A stretch of 64,000 bases of DNA from Streptomyces atratus (GTDB lineage: Bacteria; Actinomycetota; Actinomycetes; Streptomycetales; Streptomycetaceae). The stretch is from contig NZ_FPJO01000006.1 in the NCBI RefSeq assembly GCF_900119365.1, positions 272,565 through 336,564 on the forward strand, read 5' to 3'. The notes under the pieces are model-generated. The model was not told the origin of the DNA, searched no databases, and saw nothing but the letters and a program-made list of their open reading frames with translations. This document shows positions 8,293 to 16,585 of the stretch, piece after piece (within the stretch, counting starts at the first letter, position 1; each line of letters opens with the position of its first letter). The translations under genes were made by a program, and so were the position numbers.

Positions 8293-8316
8293 TACGTACC
8301 GAACGCTTGTTACGTA
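8293..8316. promoter_or_regulatory. Inverted repeat operator between TetR and GNAT genes
   Basis: TACGTA at 8293-8298 and 8311-8316 frame a partly symmetric 12-base centre. The site starts 11 bases from the TetR start and ends 19 bases before the GNAT start, so a bound dimer would block both genes. Confidence 0.7.
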
Positions 8317-8334
8317 CCCAGGGACGAGGTATCC

Positions 8335-9327
8335 GTGTTCACACTGCCGCTCGGCGACACCGCCCGGCTCCGCCCCCTGGAACCCCGGCACGCGCAGGAG
8401 TTCCTCGCCCATATCGACCGCGCACGGCCCTATGTGGACCCTTGGATACCCTGGGCGACCTTCAGCACCGACCTCGCTTCCGCCACGGCCGTCCTTCAGC
8501 GTTACGCCGACAAGCAGGCCGAGGACACCGCCCGGATCTACGGGATCTGGCTGGACGGCACGCTGGTCGGCGGCGTCATGTTCACGCGCTTCGACAGCAC
8601 CTCCGGGGTCTGTGAGGTCGGCTGCTGGCTGGAGGCCGCCGGGGAAGGCCGGGGGCTGGTGACCCGGGCGTGCCGGGCGCTGATCGACTGGGCCTTCACG
8701 GAGCGCGGGATGACCCGGGTCGAGTGGTGGGCCGCGGCGGGCAACACCCGCAGCATCGAGGTCGCGCGCCGGCTCGGGATGACCCGTGACGGTGTGCTGC
8801 GGCAGCACTCCCTCTACCGGGGGGTGCGGCGCGACAGCGAGGTCTGGTCGGTCCTTTCCGAGGAGTGGTCACTCGCTGGAAAGGCTGCGGCTACGGGAGA
8901 AGCGGCTGCGGCAGAGGTGTCAGCGTCCGACGTCAAGGCCGAGCTCGACCGGCTGATGCGCACCTTCCTCGGCGCGTTCGCCAACACCGGCGGCAGCCGG
9001 CCGAACCTCGACGTCATCCGCGAGGTGTTCATCCCGCAGGGCATGATCATCGCGAATGTCGGGGACGAGCCCGTGGTCTACGACATCGACTCATTCATCG
9101 AGCCCCGGGAGAAGGTGCTCACCGACGGGACGATGACGGAGTTCTCCGAATGGGAAGTCGCCGAGCGGACCGAGATCTTCGGGTCCATCGCGCACCGGTT
9201 CAGCGAGTACCGGAAGTCCGGCATCCTCAACGGCGAGCCGTTCGAGGGCGAGGGCCGCAAGACCACGCAGTTCATCCGGACACCGGACGGCTGGAGGTTG
9301 AGCTCGATGGCCTGGGACGACGTGTAG
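8335..9327 (+). CDS. GNAT acetyltransferase (RimJ/RimL type) fused to a SnoaL/DUF4440-like domain
   Basis: The protein has 330 residues. Residues about 1-180 are a RimJ/RimL-like N-acetyltransferase: LRPLEPRHAQEFL at the start, the acyl-CoA-binding region GCWLEAAGEGRGLVTRACRA (the usual G-x-G-x-A written GEGRGLV) and NTRSIEVARRLGMTRDGVLR. After an Ala-rich linker a second NTF2-like domain follows (VKAELDRLMRTFLGAFANTG to FIRTPDGWRLSSMAWDDV), of the SnoaL/DUF4440 kind. The GTG at 8335 is chosen because GGGACGAGG precedes it and because it leaves the divergent operator upstream. The fusion suggests a substrate-binding partner domain; the substrate is unknown. Confidence 0.8.
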   Translation: MFTLPLGDTARLRPLEPRHAQEFLAHIDRARPYVDPWIPWATFSTDLASATAVLQRYADKQAEDTARIYGIWLDGTLVGGVMFTRFDSTSGVCEVGCWLEAAGEGRGLVTRACRALIDWAFTERGMTRVEWWAAAGNTRSIEVARRLGMTRDGVLRQHSLYRGVRRDSEVWSVLSEEWSLAGKAAATGEAAAAEVSASDVKAELDRLMRTFLGAFANTGGSRPNLDVIREVFIPQGMIIANVGDEPVVYDIDSFIEPREKVLTDGTMTEFSEWEVAERTEIFGSIAHRFSEYRKSGILNGEPFEGEGRKTTQFIRTPDGWRLSSMAWDDV

Positions 9328-9384
9328 ACGGCGTTCGGACGACGTGCGGGGGTGCGACCCGGGCCCGTCCGGATCGCGCCCCGA

Positions 9385-10626
9385 TCACACTGCGGGCAGC
9401 GCATAGAGCCGCTTCCCGTGCATCGCGGCCAACCGGTCGCCCGCCGCCACCACGTACCACTGCTGGATGTCACCGGTGTGGTCGTTGTAGGTCCAGCGCA
9501 GCTTCCCGGTCGCCGCGTCGAAGGCGTGCACGCCGCCGTCCTCGTCGAACTCGGTCGCGCCGTACAGGGTGCCTTTCACCTTGGCGAACTGCCACGCCTG
9601 CGTCGCCGACTCCCGCAGGTCCTCGTTACGCCAGATCCGCTTGCCCGTACCGGGGTCCACCGCCCACATGCCGCGCGCGCTGTCGGCCGCGTACAGCACC
9701 CCGTCCAGGACGTGCGGGTCGTTGAACGAGCTGAACTCCTCCGTCCGGAGCGACCAGCGTTCCTTGCCGCCGACCAGGTCGAACGCTCGCAGCCGCCGGC
9801 CGTCCGCCACGATCACCAGGCCCTCGTGCACGGCGAAGCGCCGGTTGTTGGAACGGCTGATCTTCTTCGTCCACAGCTGCCGGCCGGTCGCCGTGTCCCG
9901 GACGGTCACGTTCTCCCGGTAGTCCGTGTAGACCAGGCGCCCGCCGACGGCCGCGGCGGTGATGCCGAACTCCTCGGTCCCCGCGTCGCGCTGCTCGCGC
10001 CAGGCGATCCTGCCGGATGTGGTGTCGATCGCGGCGATCACGTTGTTCGGCGTCGTGAAGTCCTTCTCCAGGATGCCGGCGAGGACGTACACATGGCGGT
10101 CGTCGGCCGCGATCGGGCGCGGCTGCTCGTACTTCTTGCCCAGGCGGCTGCGCCAGGTCTCCTTGCCCGTGGCCGGATCCAGACCCACCACGTCACCGTC
10201 GTACTCGGCGCTGGCGAGGTAGAGCGTGCCGCCACCGACGATGAGTTTGGCGCCGGGTGTGGTGACGCCCTTGCGCGACCACTTCTCCTTGCCGCTGACG
10301 ATGTCCCGTCCCACCAGCGGATCGCCCGACACCAGGACCACGTCCCCGATCGCCGCGAGCGCGTCGTTGCCGGCCAGGCCGGTGTTGGCGGCATTCGCCT
10401 TCCACAGGGGCTCGGGCGCGGTGCCCGGTGGCGGGGTGGTGAAGGTGTCACCGTTCCTGTCCCCGCCCGGCGTCGCACTGCCGCCCGGTACGTCCGCCTC
10501 CTCCTCGGGGCCGCACCCCACGACCCCGGCCCCGAACACGGCCAGCCCCAGCCCTGTCCCGGTCAGTCTGAGTATTTGCCTACGCGACACCATGCGCCCG
10601 GTACGACTGCCCATCTCTGTTCCCAC
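9385..10626 (-). CDS. PQQ-like beta-propeller lipoprotein with twin-arginine signal
   Basis: The protein has up to 413 residues. MVSRRQILRLTGTGLGLAVF carries a twin-arginine motif and the hydrophobic run ends in GAGVVGC, a lipobox, so it is probably exported and lipid-anchored. The rest is a repeating beta-propeller of the PQQ/BamB kind, with blades marked by WKANAANTG, GLDPATGKETWRS, AIDTTSGRIAWRE, VRDTATGRQLWTK, AFDLVGGKERWS, AVDPGTGKRIWRN and AFDAATGKLRWTY. Such proteins are scaffolds or sensors, and in Streptomyces similar propellers are linked to Ser/Thr kinases. No PQQ-dependent catalysis is implied. Start candidates are the ATGs at 10626, 10614 and 10593. Confidence 0.8.
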   Translation of the reverse strand: MGTEMGSRTGRMVSRRQILRLTGTGLGLAVFGAGVVGCGPEEEADVPGGSATPGGDRNGDTFTTPPPGTAPEPLWKANAANTGLAGNDALAAIGDVVLVSGDPLVGRDIVSGKEKWSRKGVTTPGAKLIVGGGTLYLASAEYDGDVVGLDPATGKETWRSRLGKKYEQPRPIAADDRHVYVLAGILEKDFTTPNNVIAAIDTTSGRIAWREQRDAGTEEFGITAAAVGGRLVYTDYRENVTVRDTATGRQLWTKKISRSNNRRFAVHEGLVIVADGRRLRAFDLVGGKERWSLRTEEFSSFNDPHVLDGVLYAADSARGMWAVDPGTGKRIWRNEDLRESATQAWQFAKVKGTLYGATEFDEDGGVHAFDAATGKLRWTYNDHTGDIQQWYVVAAGDRLAAMHGKRLYALPAV

Positions 10627-10742
10627 TTCCGTCCGACTGTTCCGACGTCCCCCAGGGACACCTTGAGCGCCGTCAGGCTAACCACCGATTTTCGGCGGAC
10701 CGCCCGATGGCACACAGTCGGGACATGGCCGTGAAGATCCCG

Positions 10743-11312
10743 TCACAGGGCAACCGTCACGACCGCCCGCGCGACGCGGTGGCACTTCCATGTCTGTGCG
10801 GATGCGAATTCCTTGCTGCCGAGCGGAGTTGGTCGTCCAGCAGAACCTCGGGCCAGGGTGCGGAGCGAAGCGACCACGCCCATGGTGAACGGCGCGATGG
10901 CGACGAACTGCAGGTCGCGCCAGTTTGCGGGGTCGTTCCAGCGGACCCGCCACCTCTGGTCCATGAGGGCGTCGCGGCTGGTGCGCTCGTAGCCGAAGCC
11001 GTTCCATCAGTACCCGGTGGACATCCGCGTCACCGGCCCGGCCTGCCGGTAGCCGGCCGGGATGGCGGTGGCCGTCCACCTGGCGACGAGAAGGCGGACC
11101 GTCCGGCAGACCGGGCGGGAGAGGCCGAGCGTACCCACGCACACCAGCACGAACGGCGCCAACCACGACCACGGGTTCCCCGCTCCCCACCGGATCCCCA
11201 GCGCCACCGCGGCCACCCACACCGCGGGGACCAGCATGCTGACGACCACCACGACACACGCTCGTAATAACCCCGCTTCCACCTGCGGGTTCGGTACGAC
11301 CGACACCCTCAT
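10743..11312 (-). pseudogene. Membrane sensor region of a histidine-kinase-like gene, broken by an in-frame TGA
   Basis: From 11312 the reverse strand reads a membrane protein with helices LLRACVVVVVSMLVPAVWVA (about 13-32) and NPWSWLAPFVLVCVGTLGL, ending MSTGY before a TGA at 11007-11009. The same frame goes on WNGFGYERTSRDALMDQRWR and VRWNDPANWRDLQFVAIAPF before degenerating. The two parts resemble the N-terminal sensor of Streptomyces histidine kinases, where STGYWWNG...YER is continuous, so the stop looks like a single TGG to TGA change. No kinase domain remains downstream. The sensor-kinase label rests on remembered likeness. Confidence 0.6.
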
Positions 11313-11444
11313 CCGGGCGTTCCGCCGGAATCTCGACACGCCGCCGACGGAGTACCGGCTCCGGTTCCGGGCCGGCTCCGGCCTGTCGCCGGACGGGCCC
11401 GGAGGGCCGAACCGGCTTGCCCAGCCGCGTATATGTTGACGTGC

Positions 11445-12188
11445 ATGATGCCCAGCGAGGACGAGCCGGACGAGGTCGCCGCCGTGGTGACGGCGTGGGG
11501 CCGAATAGAGAAGTGGCTGAAGGCGCACGCCCCGATGTCACATACGGCATTGCGCCCGCCCGCGACTTCCGGGCAGCTGGAGGCGGCGGAGCAGGAGACC
11601 GGTTTCGCCCTGCCCGCCGAGCTGAAGGCGTTGTGGCTGCTGCATGACGGCACCCATGAGATGCCCGCGCATCTCGCGGCGTTCGGGTTCATGGTCGGCT
11701 ACCAGGAGATGCTCGCCCTGCCGCTGCCCCTCAGGCTGCGGTGGCTGTGGGACATGGGGGCGGGTGGCGCGTTGTACCCCGAGCCGCCGGACCCGGCCGC
11801 GTTCGAGCGGGAGCCCCGCTACGCGGAAATGCTGGGTCAGGATCTGCCCGAGCAGATCCTGTGGCTGTGGGAACACAGCGACCTGCCGCTGCCGGCGCTG
11901 CTCGTCGGCGACGAGGAAGCGGAAGAGGACCTGAACACCTTCCTGCACGGGGAGGGGCTGTTGCGGATCGACCGTGCCATGAGCCTGCGCTCCATGATGG
12001 TCTCGACCGGCGAGTGGCCAGGTGCCTGGGTGCCGTTCACCGCGGACAACCCGGACGACCCGTACGCGGGATCGTTCCTCGACACCGGGACGGGGATGGT
12101 CGGCCGCTGGGGGCTGATGGATGTCCCCTCCCCCGGCGAGGAGACCCTCGCCGGGTTCCTCGTGAGCGCGGCCGACGCGCTGGGCTGA
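11445..12188 (+). CDS. SMI1/KNR4 (SUKH) family protein
   Basis: The protein has about 248 residues. The ATGs at 11445 and 11448 (MPSEDEPDEV) are likelier than the one at 11433. TSGQLEAAEQETGFALPAEL followed by KALWLLHDGTHE is the SUKH signature, and the Trp-rich acidic body (LRWLWDMGAGG, DNPDDPYAGSFLDTGTGMVG) fits. SUKH proteins are often immunity proteins against polymorphic or contact-dependent toxins, or act in cell wall regulation; no toxin gene is visible next to it. It stands alone between two decayed genes. Confidence 0.75.
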   Translation: MMPSEDEPDEVAAVVTAWGRIEKWLKAHAPMSHTALRPPATSGQLEAAEQETGFALPAELKALWLLHDGTHEMPAHLAAFGFMVGYQEMLALPLPLRLRWLWDMGAGGALYPEPPDPAAFEREPRYAEMLGQDLPEQILWLWEHSDLPLPALLVGDEEAEEDLNTFLHGEGLLRIDRAMSLRSMMVSTGEWPGAWVPFTADNPDDPYAGSFLDTGTGMVGRWGLMDVPSPGEETLAGFLVSAADALG

Positions 12189-12224
12189 GCGACGGCGGAG
12201 GCGCTGTTGCCCCATTGCCATCGT

Positions 12225-13122
12225 TTCGCGACACGCCTGGCCCCGGCGCCCGGGAGCCGGGCGGCGAGCAGCGAGCCCAGCAGCGCTCCCGGTCCCGTCG
12301 CCGCGAGTGCCATCCCGACGGCGGTGCCCGACAGATGCAGTTCGCGGGTCAGGAAGAGCAGTTGCACGGTCATCACCGCCGCGGAGGAGAACTGGAAGGC
12401 GGCCGAGGCGAGCCCCACCGTCCGCAGCACGGGATGGCCGACGACGAAGCGGAGGCCCTCAAGAATCCGCTGCCGGACCCGAGGGGGACGCCCCGGGTGC
12501 CGCAGGACCGGTTCGTCACGGCGTATTCGCCGGATCGACAGGAACGACAGCGCGAAGAACAGCGCGCTGGACGCGGCGGCGAGGGGCGCCGACAGCAGGG
12601 AGACCAGCATGCCGCCGAGGGCCGGTCCGCCGGTCTGGGCAGCAGACCTGCTGCCTTCCAGCGCACTGTTGCCGCGTACCAGCTGATCGCGTTTCACCAG
12701 CCGTACGAGGGAGGTCACAGGGTCCCGACGACAAAGGCGACCACGAACAGGACCGGCAGCCCCAGCACACCGAGGAGCCCGGCCGCGGCGACCGCTCCCA
12801 GCGCCAGGGCCCGGCCGAAGTCGGCCAGGACCATCACCGTACGGGTGCGCCATCGGTCCACCCACGCGCCGACGAGGAGCGAGAGGAGCAGGGCCGGCGC
12901 CTGTCCCACCGCGCGGAGTACGCCCAGCCGGCCGACGTCGGCGTCGAGGGTCAGCACGGCGATCAGCGGAAGGATCACCAGGCCTGCGTGTTCGCCGAGT
13001 TGGGAGGCCGTCTGGCCCGCCCAGAGTCTGCGGAAGTCACCGTCCCGCCACGGGCCGGACGGAACAGAGCGCCCGGAGCCGGACGCGGAGGAGGAAACGG
13101 AAGAGGAAGGATCGAACGGCAC
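12225..13122 (-). pseudogene. MFS transporter (EntS-like), frameshifted with an internal deletion and truncated
   Basis: The N-terminal part starts at a GTG (13122) with VPFDPSSSVSSSASGSGR, then DFRRLWAGQTASQLGEHAGL and LLLSLLVGAWVDRWRTRTVM, and stops at 12715 after FVVGTL. Another frame resumes at SLVRLVKRDQLVRGNSALEG and runs through GGPALGGMLVSLLSAPLAAA to ATGPGALLGSLLAARLPG, then loses homology near 12225. Intact relatives have roughly 400 residues and a continuous FDVAY...LV segment at the junction. A deletion plus frameshift and loss of the C-terminal helices make it non-functional. Confidence 0.8.
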
Positions 13123-13319
13123 AAGGGCCCCTCGGTAGCCGAGAACAAGGCCCGCCACCCGGCGCACGACGGCTGTGCCGACGCTTCGGGTGCGGGAAGG
13201 CTCGCTGTGCCGCGCATCGAAGGCAGCACGCGATGACAGGCCGGACACGGCCTACAGCGTCAACGCGTGCTCGGGCGACCGGGCATGTCCTCGCTCCTCA
13301 TGGCTCGTTCGCAGCCTTA

Positions 13320-13517
13320 AGACCGACCGGCAATAGGGGGGCGGCGTCGCGGGGCTGGGCACGCACATCTGCCGCGTTGTCGTCAATCAACAACTTCCCC
13401 AAGCTCTCGGCTTCGCTCGAGCAGGGGAGACCCCATTGCGTTGCCTCAGTCCTCCGCCTTGCAGCTGCACGCACCCAGCCCCGCTCCTTCACCCACCCCC
13501 CAATTGCCGGTCGGTCT
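13320..13517. mobile_element. MITE-like inverted-repeat element, copy 2 (with nested insert)
   Basis: It has the same 22-bp inverted ends as the element at 2521, in opposite orientation; the left end has CAATAGG in place of CAATTGG. It holds a 44-base insert at its centre that copy 1 lacks. It sits between the MFS pseudogene and the methyltransferase gene, and no gene lies in the roughly 630 bases from 13123 to 13757 besides this element. Confidence 0.8.
13395..13438. repeat. Nested palindromic insert inside MITE copy 2
   Basis: The 44-base segment begins TTCCCCAAGCTCTCGG and contains a short hairpin (CTCGGCTTCGCTCGAG) between CCCC and GGGG runs. The same segment is in copy 3 (28387-28430). 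Copy 1 has only six bases (GCTCCG) in its place. It looks like the small palindromic repeat dispersed in many Streptomyces genomes. Confidence 0.75.
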
Positions 13518-13757
13518 GAAACGTGTTCGGGGCACGTTCGGGCTTGTTCGGGGCGTATTCCGATTCCGAAGGTACCGCCTGCCGGACGATAGCCTGAGCC
13601 GTCCGGAAGTCCCGGCTCGACAAGGACATCGTCTGGTGGAGATCCGCGTCGGACGGGAGAACGTCGGCCTGTGGCCCTGACGAATCCGACGTGCTCCGGT
13701 GCGGCGGGAGCGAAACTCGGTGTCCGTGGCAGGCCCATCGGCGTTAGCGTGCGCCCC

Positions 13758-14522
13758 ATGACTGAGACCGATCTTCCACCGCGCCTGACCCGGCTCACTT
13801 TCCACGGCCCCCTTTCCGAGGCGCGGGCCGCGCGGATCGTCGACCGGCTCGGCCGGGCCGCCCCCGCACGAGTGCTGGACATCGGTTGCGGCTGGGGGGA
13901 GTTGATGCTCCGGGTCCTCGAAGCGGTGCCGGGGGCGACCGGAACCGGAATCGATCTCAACGGTGAGGACATCGCCCGGGGACGCGCGAACGCCGAGGCC
14001 CGTGCGCTGACCGGACGCGTGGAGTTCGTCGAGGGGTCCGCCGAGGAGGCGTCGCACGGGTCCGCCGACCTCGTCCTGTGTCTCGGGGCCAGCCATGCCC
14101 TCAGCGACGCGGAACCGCCCGAGACCACTGCGGGCGCGCTGCGGGCGCTGCGCCGGGCAGTCGCGCCCGGCGGGCGGGTGCTGCTCGCCGAGGGCTTCTG
14201 GCAGCGCTCCCCCACTTCGGCCGAACTGGCCGCGATGTGGCCGGACGCCCGTGCCGACGAGCACCATGATCTGGCCGGACTCGTCGACCTCGCCGTGTCC
14301 GCCGGTTTCCGGCCCGTCTGGATCGAGACGGCAGGGGACGACGAGTGGGAGGACTTCGAGTCCGGCTATCAGTCGGACGTGGAGGAGTGGCTGGCCACTC
14401 ACCCGGACCACCCGCTGGCGAAGGAGACCCGCGAGCGCGTCGACCGGCACCGGGCGAGCTGGCTGAGGGGCTACCGGGGTGTGCTCGGGATGGCCTACCT
14501 CACGCTGGTCCCCGTGGACTGA
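13758..14522 (+). CDS. Class I SAM-dependent methyltransferase
   Basis: The protein has 254 residues. VLDIGCGWGELMLRVLEAVP (about 39-58) is motif I for S-adenosylmethionine. TGTGIDLNGEDIARGRANAE gives the acidic residue at the end of strand 2, and ADLVLCLGASHAL with GGRVLLAEGFW gives the later motifs. The ATG at 13758 (MTETDLPP) is chosen over an upstream in-frame ATG that would add sequence unlike the fold. The substrate is not predictable. An intact gene with no clear operon partner. Confidence 0.85.
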   Translation: MTETDLPPRLTRLTFHGPLSEARAARIVDRLGRAAPARVLDIGCGWGELMLRVLEAVPGATGTGIDLNGEDIARGRANAEARALTGRVEFVEGSAEEASHGSADLVLCLGASHALSDAEPPETTAGALRALRRAVAPGGRVLLAEGFWQRSPTSAELAAMWPDARADEHHDLAGLVDLAVSAGFRPVWIETAGDDEWEDFESGYQSDVEEWLATHPDHPLAKETRERVDRHRASWLRGYRGVLGMAYLTLVPVD

Positions 14523-14577
14523 CCTGCACCGACAGTGGCAGCGGCACCGGGCCTGCCGGCCCCGGGCCGGGCCGCGA

Positions 14578-15304
14578 TCACTCCCACCTCGCGGACTCCG
14601 GGTCGACGCCCCGCGCCCCGGCGTTCGCGGAGATCTACCTCGCGCAGCCAGACGGTCAGTCCCGGCGCGAGCGCGTCGTAGTACTCGGCGTACCCGGGGT
14701 CGTCGACGTACATCCGCCCGACGCACACCTGCATCGCGTGCGTGCAGTCGAGGTACGCCGAGATCATCGCCCGGTGCCGCTCCGCGAGGGCGTTCGCCGC
14801 ATCAGAACCCGGTGCGACTCCGGCCCGCTTCGCGGCGGCCAGGTCGGCGCTCAGGGTCTCCGTCGCGGCAGCGGTGGCCTTCCAGTCCTCCGGTGTCATC
14901 CGGGCGGCCCGCTGCGCGTACTGTGCCCACTGCGCGCTGTCGCCCCAGCGGTCCTCGGCCTCCTCGACCCAGGCGGGCTGCCAGTCGGCGCCGAAGATCT
15001 CGACCTGTTCCTCGGGGGTCAGCCGCATCCCGGGCCGCGACGCCTCCATCATGCGGTCGACGGCGTGCACCATCCGCTTCAGGCGGGCGATCCGTTCCAC
15101 GAGCTGCGACCGCTGCCGGCGCAGGTGGTCGTGCCAGTGCGCGAACGACGCGGTCACCGGCTTCCTGACCACCAGCGAGCAGCCCTCGCACGACCGGGCC
15201 TGCGCGGCACGGACCCACTGGTCGCCCCTCCCCCACGCCCACCACACACACGACGTACGGCACTCGCCGTCCTCACAGGTCCGGATCCGACCTTCCGAAG
15301 GCAC
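14578..15304 (-). pseudogene. TipAS-domain protein lacking its MerR DNA-binding half
   Basis: The reverse strand encodes LRRQRSQLVERIARLKRMVH then MRLTPEEQVEIFGADWQPAW and MISAYLDCTHAMQVCVGRMY VDDPGYAEYYDALAPGL, the antibiotic-recognition (TipAS) domain normally at the C-terminus of MerR/TipA activators. The MerR helix-turn-helix is absent; the N-terminus instead reads CEDGECRTSCVWWAWGRGDQ, unrelated and Cys/Trp rich. At the C-terminus the frame seems shifted by one base after WLRE: the other frame gives ISANAGARGVDPESARWE and a TGA at 14578, fitting the expected end. It is probably a chimeric remnant; a stand-alone drug-binding protein cannot be excluded. Confidence 0.6.
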
Positions 15305-15451
15305 CCCCTGGTGATCAGTGATGCGATACCGGACCGGATCGAGCCGTCGATGCCGGCTGGTCCGGTCCGGTTCACGGACGGTGGGCCGACCACCGCCGCC
15401 CCTTCAAGGCGACCGCGTCAGAACGAGGCTGGAAGGCATCCGCCTCAGGAA

Positions 15452-15862
15452 TCAACCGAGCAGCGCGGTTGCTTCGACCTCGACGAGCACATCCGGCTCG
15501 AAGAGGTACTCGACACCGATGAGGGAGGCCGGCGGCATGGGAAGCCGGAGCCCGATCTCGTCGGCGACGGCCTCCACACCCGCCATGAAGTCGCCGATCC
15601 GCTCCGGGCTCCACCGGGTCACGTAGAACGTCAGGCGCAGCACGTCCGCGAACGACGCGCCCGCGCCCGCCAGCCCGACGGAGGTGTTGCGCAGCGCCTG
15701 GGCGACCTGCCCGGCCAGATCGCCGGGCGCGACCGGAGTCCCGTCGGCCCGGCGCGCAACCTGCCCGCTGACGTGGACATGCTTCGTCCCGGTGCCCACG
15801 GCCACGTGGTGGTACGGAACCGGCTGCAGCATGCCTTCCGGCGTGAAGTGCTGAACAGTCAT
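15452..15862 (-). CDS. RidA family protein (reactive enamine/imine deaminase-like)
   Basis: The protein has 136 residues. GTKHVHVSGQVARRADGTPV (about 25-44), QVAQALRNTSVGLAGAGASF (about 52-71) and LTFYVTRWSPE are the YjgF/YER057c/UK114 pattern, and PPASLIGVEYLFEPDVLVEV EATALL is the usual end. The catalytic Arg of true RidA (R-x-x-YV) is not obvious, so it may be one of the subgroups that act on other imines. It is divergent from an HxlR regulator, with a 23-bp palindrome between the starts. Confidence 0.85.
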   Translation of the reverse strand: MTVQHFTPEGMLQPVPYHHVAVGTGTKHVHVSGQVARRADGTPVAPGDLAGQVAQALRNTSVGLAGAGASFADVLRLTFYVTRWSPERIGDFMAGVEAVADEIGLRLPMPPASLIGVEYLFEPDVLVEVEATALLG

Positions 15863-15880
15863 GGCTGTTTCTCCTTTGAA

Positions 15881-15903
15881 CTAGGTATCCGTAAGCTACC
15901 TAG
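15881..15903. promoter_or_regulatory. Perfect palindromic operator (CTAGGTA-N9-TACCTAG), HxlR type
   Basis: The 23-bp dyad has perfect 7-bp arms. It starts 19 bases upstream of the RidA gene start at 15862 and ends 37 bases before the HxlR start at 15940. HxlR/DUF24 regulators bind such dyads in front of divergent oxidoreductase or RidA genes. Confidence 0.8.
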
Positions 15904-15939
15904 TAGAAGAAGGACACTTCAACGAGACCAGGTTTCGCC

Positions 15940-16317
15940 ATGGATACCGACAACGAACTCCGCATCGACCCCCCGCACCGCGAACTGCTCGACCAGATCC
16001 TCGACAAGTGGTCGCTCAGCGTCCTCAACGAGCTCTGCGAACGCCCGTGCCGCTTCAACGAATTGCGCCGAGCCGTCCCTCAGGTCACACAGAAGTCACT
16101 GACCGCGACACTTCGACGACTCGAACGAAACGGCGTGATCGAGCGCGAGGTCGTCTCCACCCGCCCGGTGGCGGTCAGGTATCGGATCACACCACTCGGC
16201 AAGACCCTTCGGCCTCCCATCGACGTGCTGCTGGCGTGGGCCTCGGAGAACATGCCCGCCATCGCACGCGCACGCGAAGCCTTCGACACGCGGGACGGAC
16301 GCGACCACCGTCCGTGA
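15940..16317 (+). CDS. HxlR-family (DUF24) transcriptional regulator
   Basis: The protein has 125 residues. LLDQILDKWSLSVLNELCER (about 14-33), PCRFNELRRAVPQVTQKSLT and ATLRRLERNGVIEREVVSTRP form the winged helix of the HxlR family, with VAVRYRITPLGKTLRPP as the wing end. These dimeric repressors often sense aldehydes or electrophiles; Cys33 in LCERPC lies where redox-sensing Cys are found in relatives. It faces the RidA gene with a perfect palindrome between, so it probably controls both. Confidence 0.9.
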   Translation: MDTDNELRIDPPHRELLDQILDKWSLSVLNELCERPCRFNELRRAVPQVTQKSLTATLRRLERNGVIEREVVSTRPVAVRYRITPLGKTLRPPIDVLLAWASENMPAIARAREAFDTRDGRDHRP

Positions 16318-16408
16318 CACTCGGCCGCGGTGTTCGTGCGCCACAGCCGGGCGCCGGAAGGGGACGGTGAGCGTGAGCACATTCAATGTGAGAGGACACT
16401 CTCACGTT

Positions 16409-16585
16409 ATGGATTCCGGGAATCGGCTAGGCGATATCGAGATCACCGATCCGCAGGCGATGCGGGCGTTGGCACATGCAGTGAGACTGGCGATCCTCGA
16501 CCGCCTCCACCGGCACGGGCCGGCGACGGCCACGCAACTCGCGCCCCATGTGGGAGCAACTCCCTCGGTGACCATCAAGCGTTGA
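16409..16585 (+). pseudogene. ArsR-type winged-helix regulator, N-terminal fragment
   Basis: From the ATG at 16409 the sequence reads MDSGNRLGDIEITDPQAMRA, then LAHAVRLAILDRLHRHGPAT ATQLAPHVGATPSV. This is the first part of the ArsR helix-turn-helix, which in relatives continues SWHLRHLA. Here it changes at codon 55 into TIKR and a stop. An MFS fragment starts at the same point in another frame, so a single deletion removed the end of this gene and the front of its transporter neighbour. Confidence 0.75.

Noticed and set aside
8140..8334. Longer N-terminus of the GNAT fusion (start at 8140)
   Set aside because: It would run through the divergent TetR gene and its operator. The GTG at 8335 has a ribosome binding site and begins the fold.
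11007..11009. In-frame TGA as selenocysteine or programmed readthrough
   Set aside because: No SECIS-like structure or selenium gene was seen, and the downstream frame decays; a nonsense mutation is simpler.
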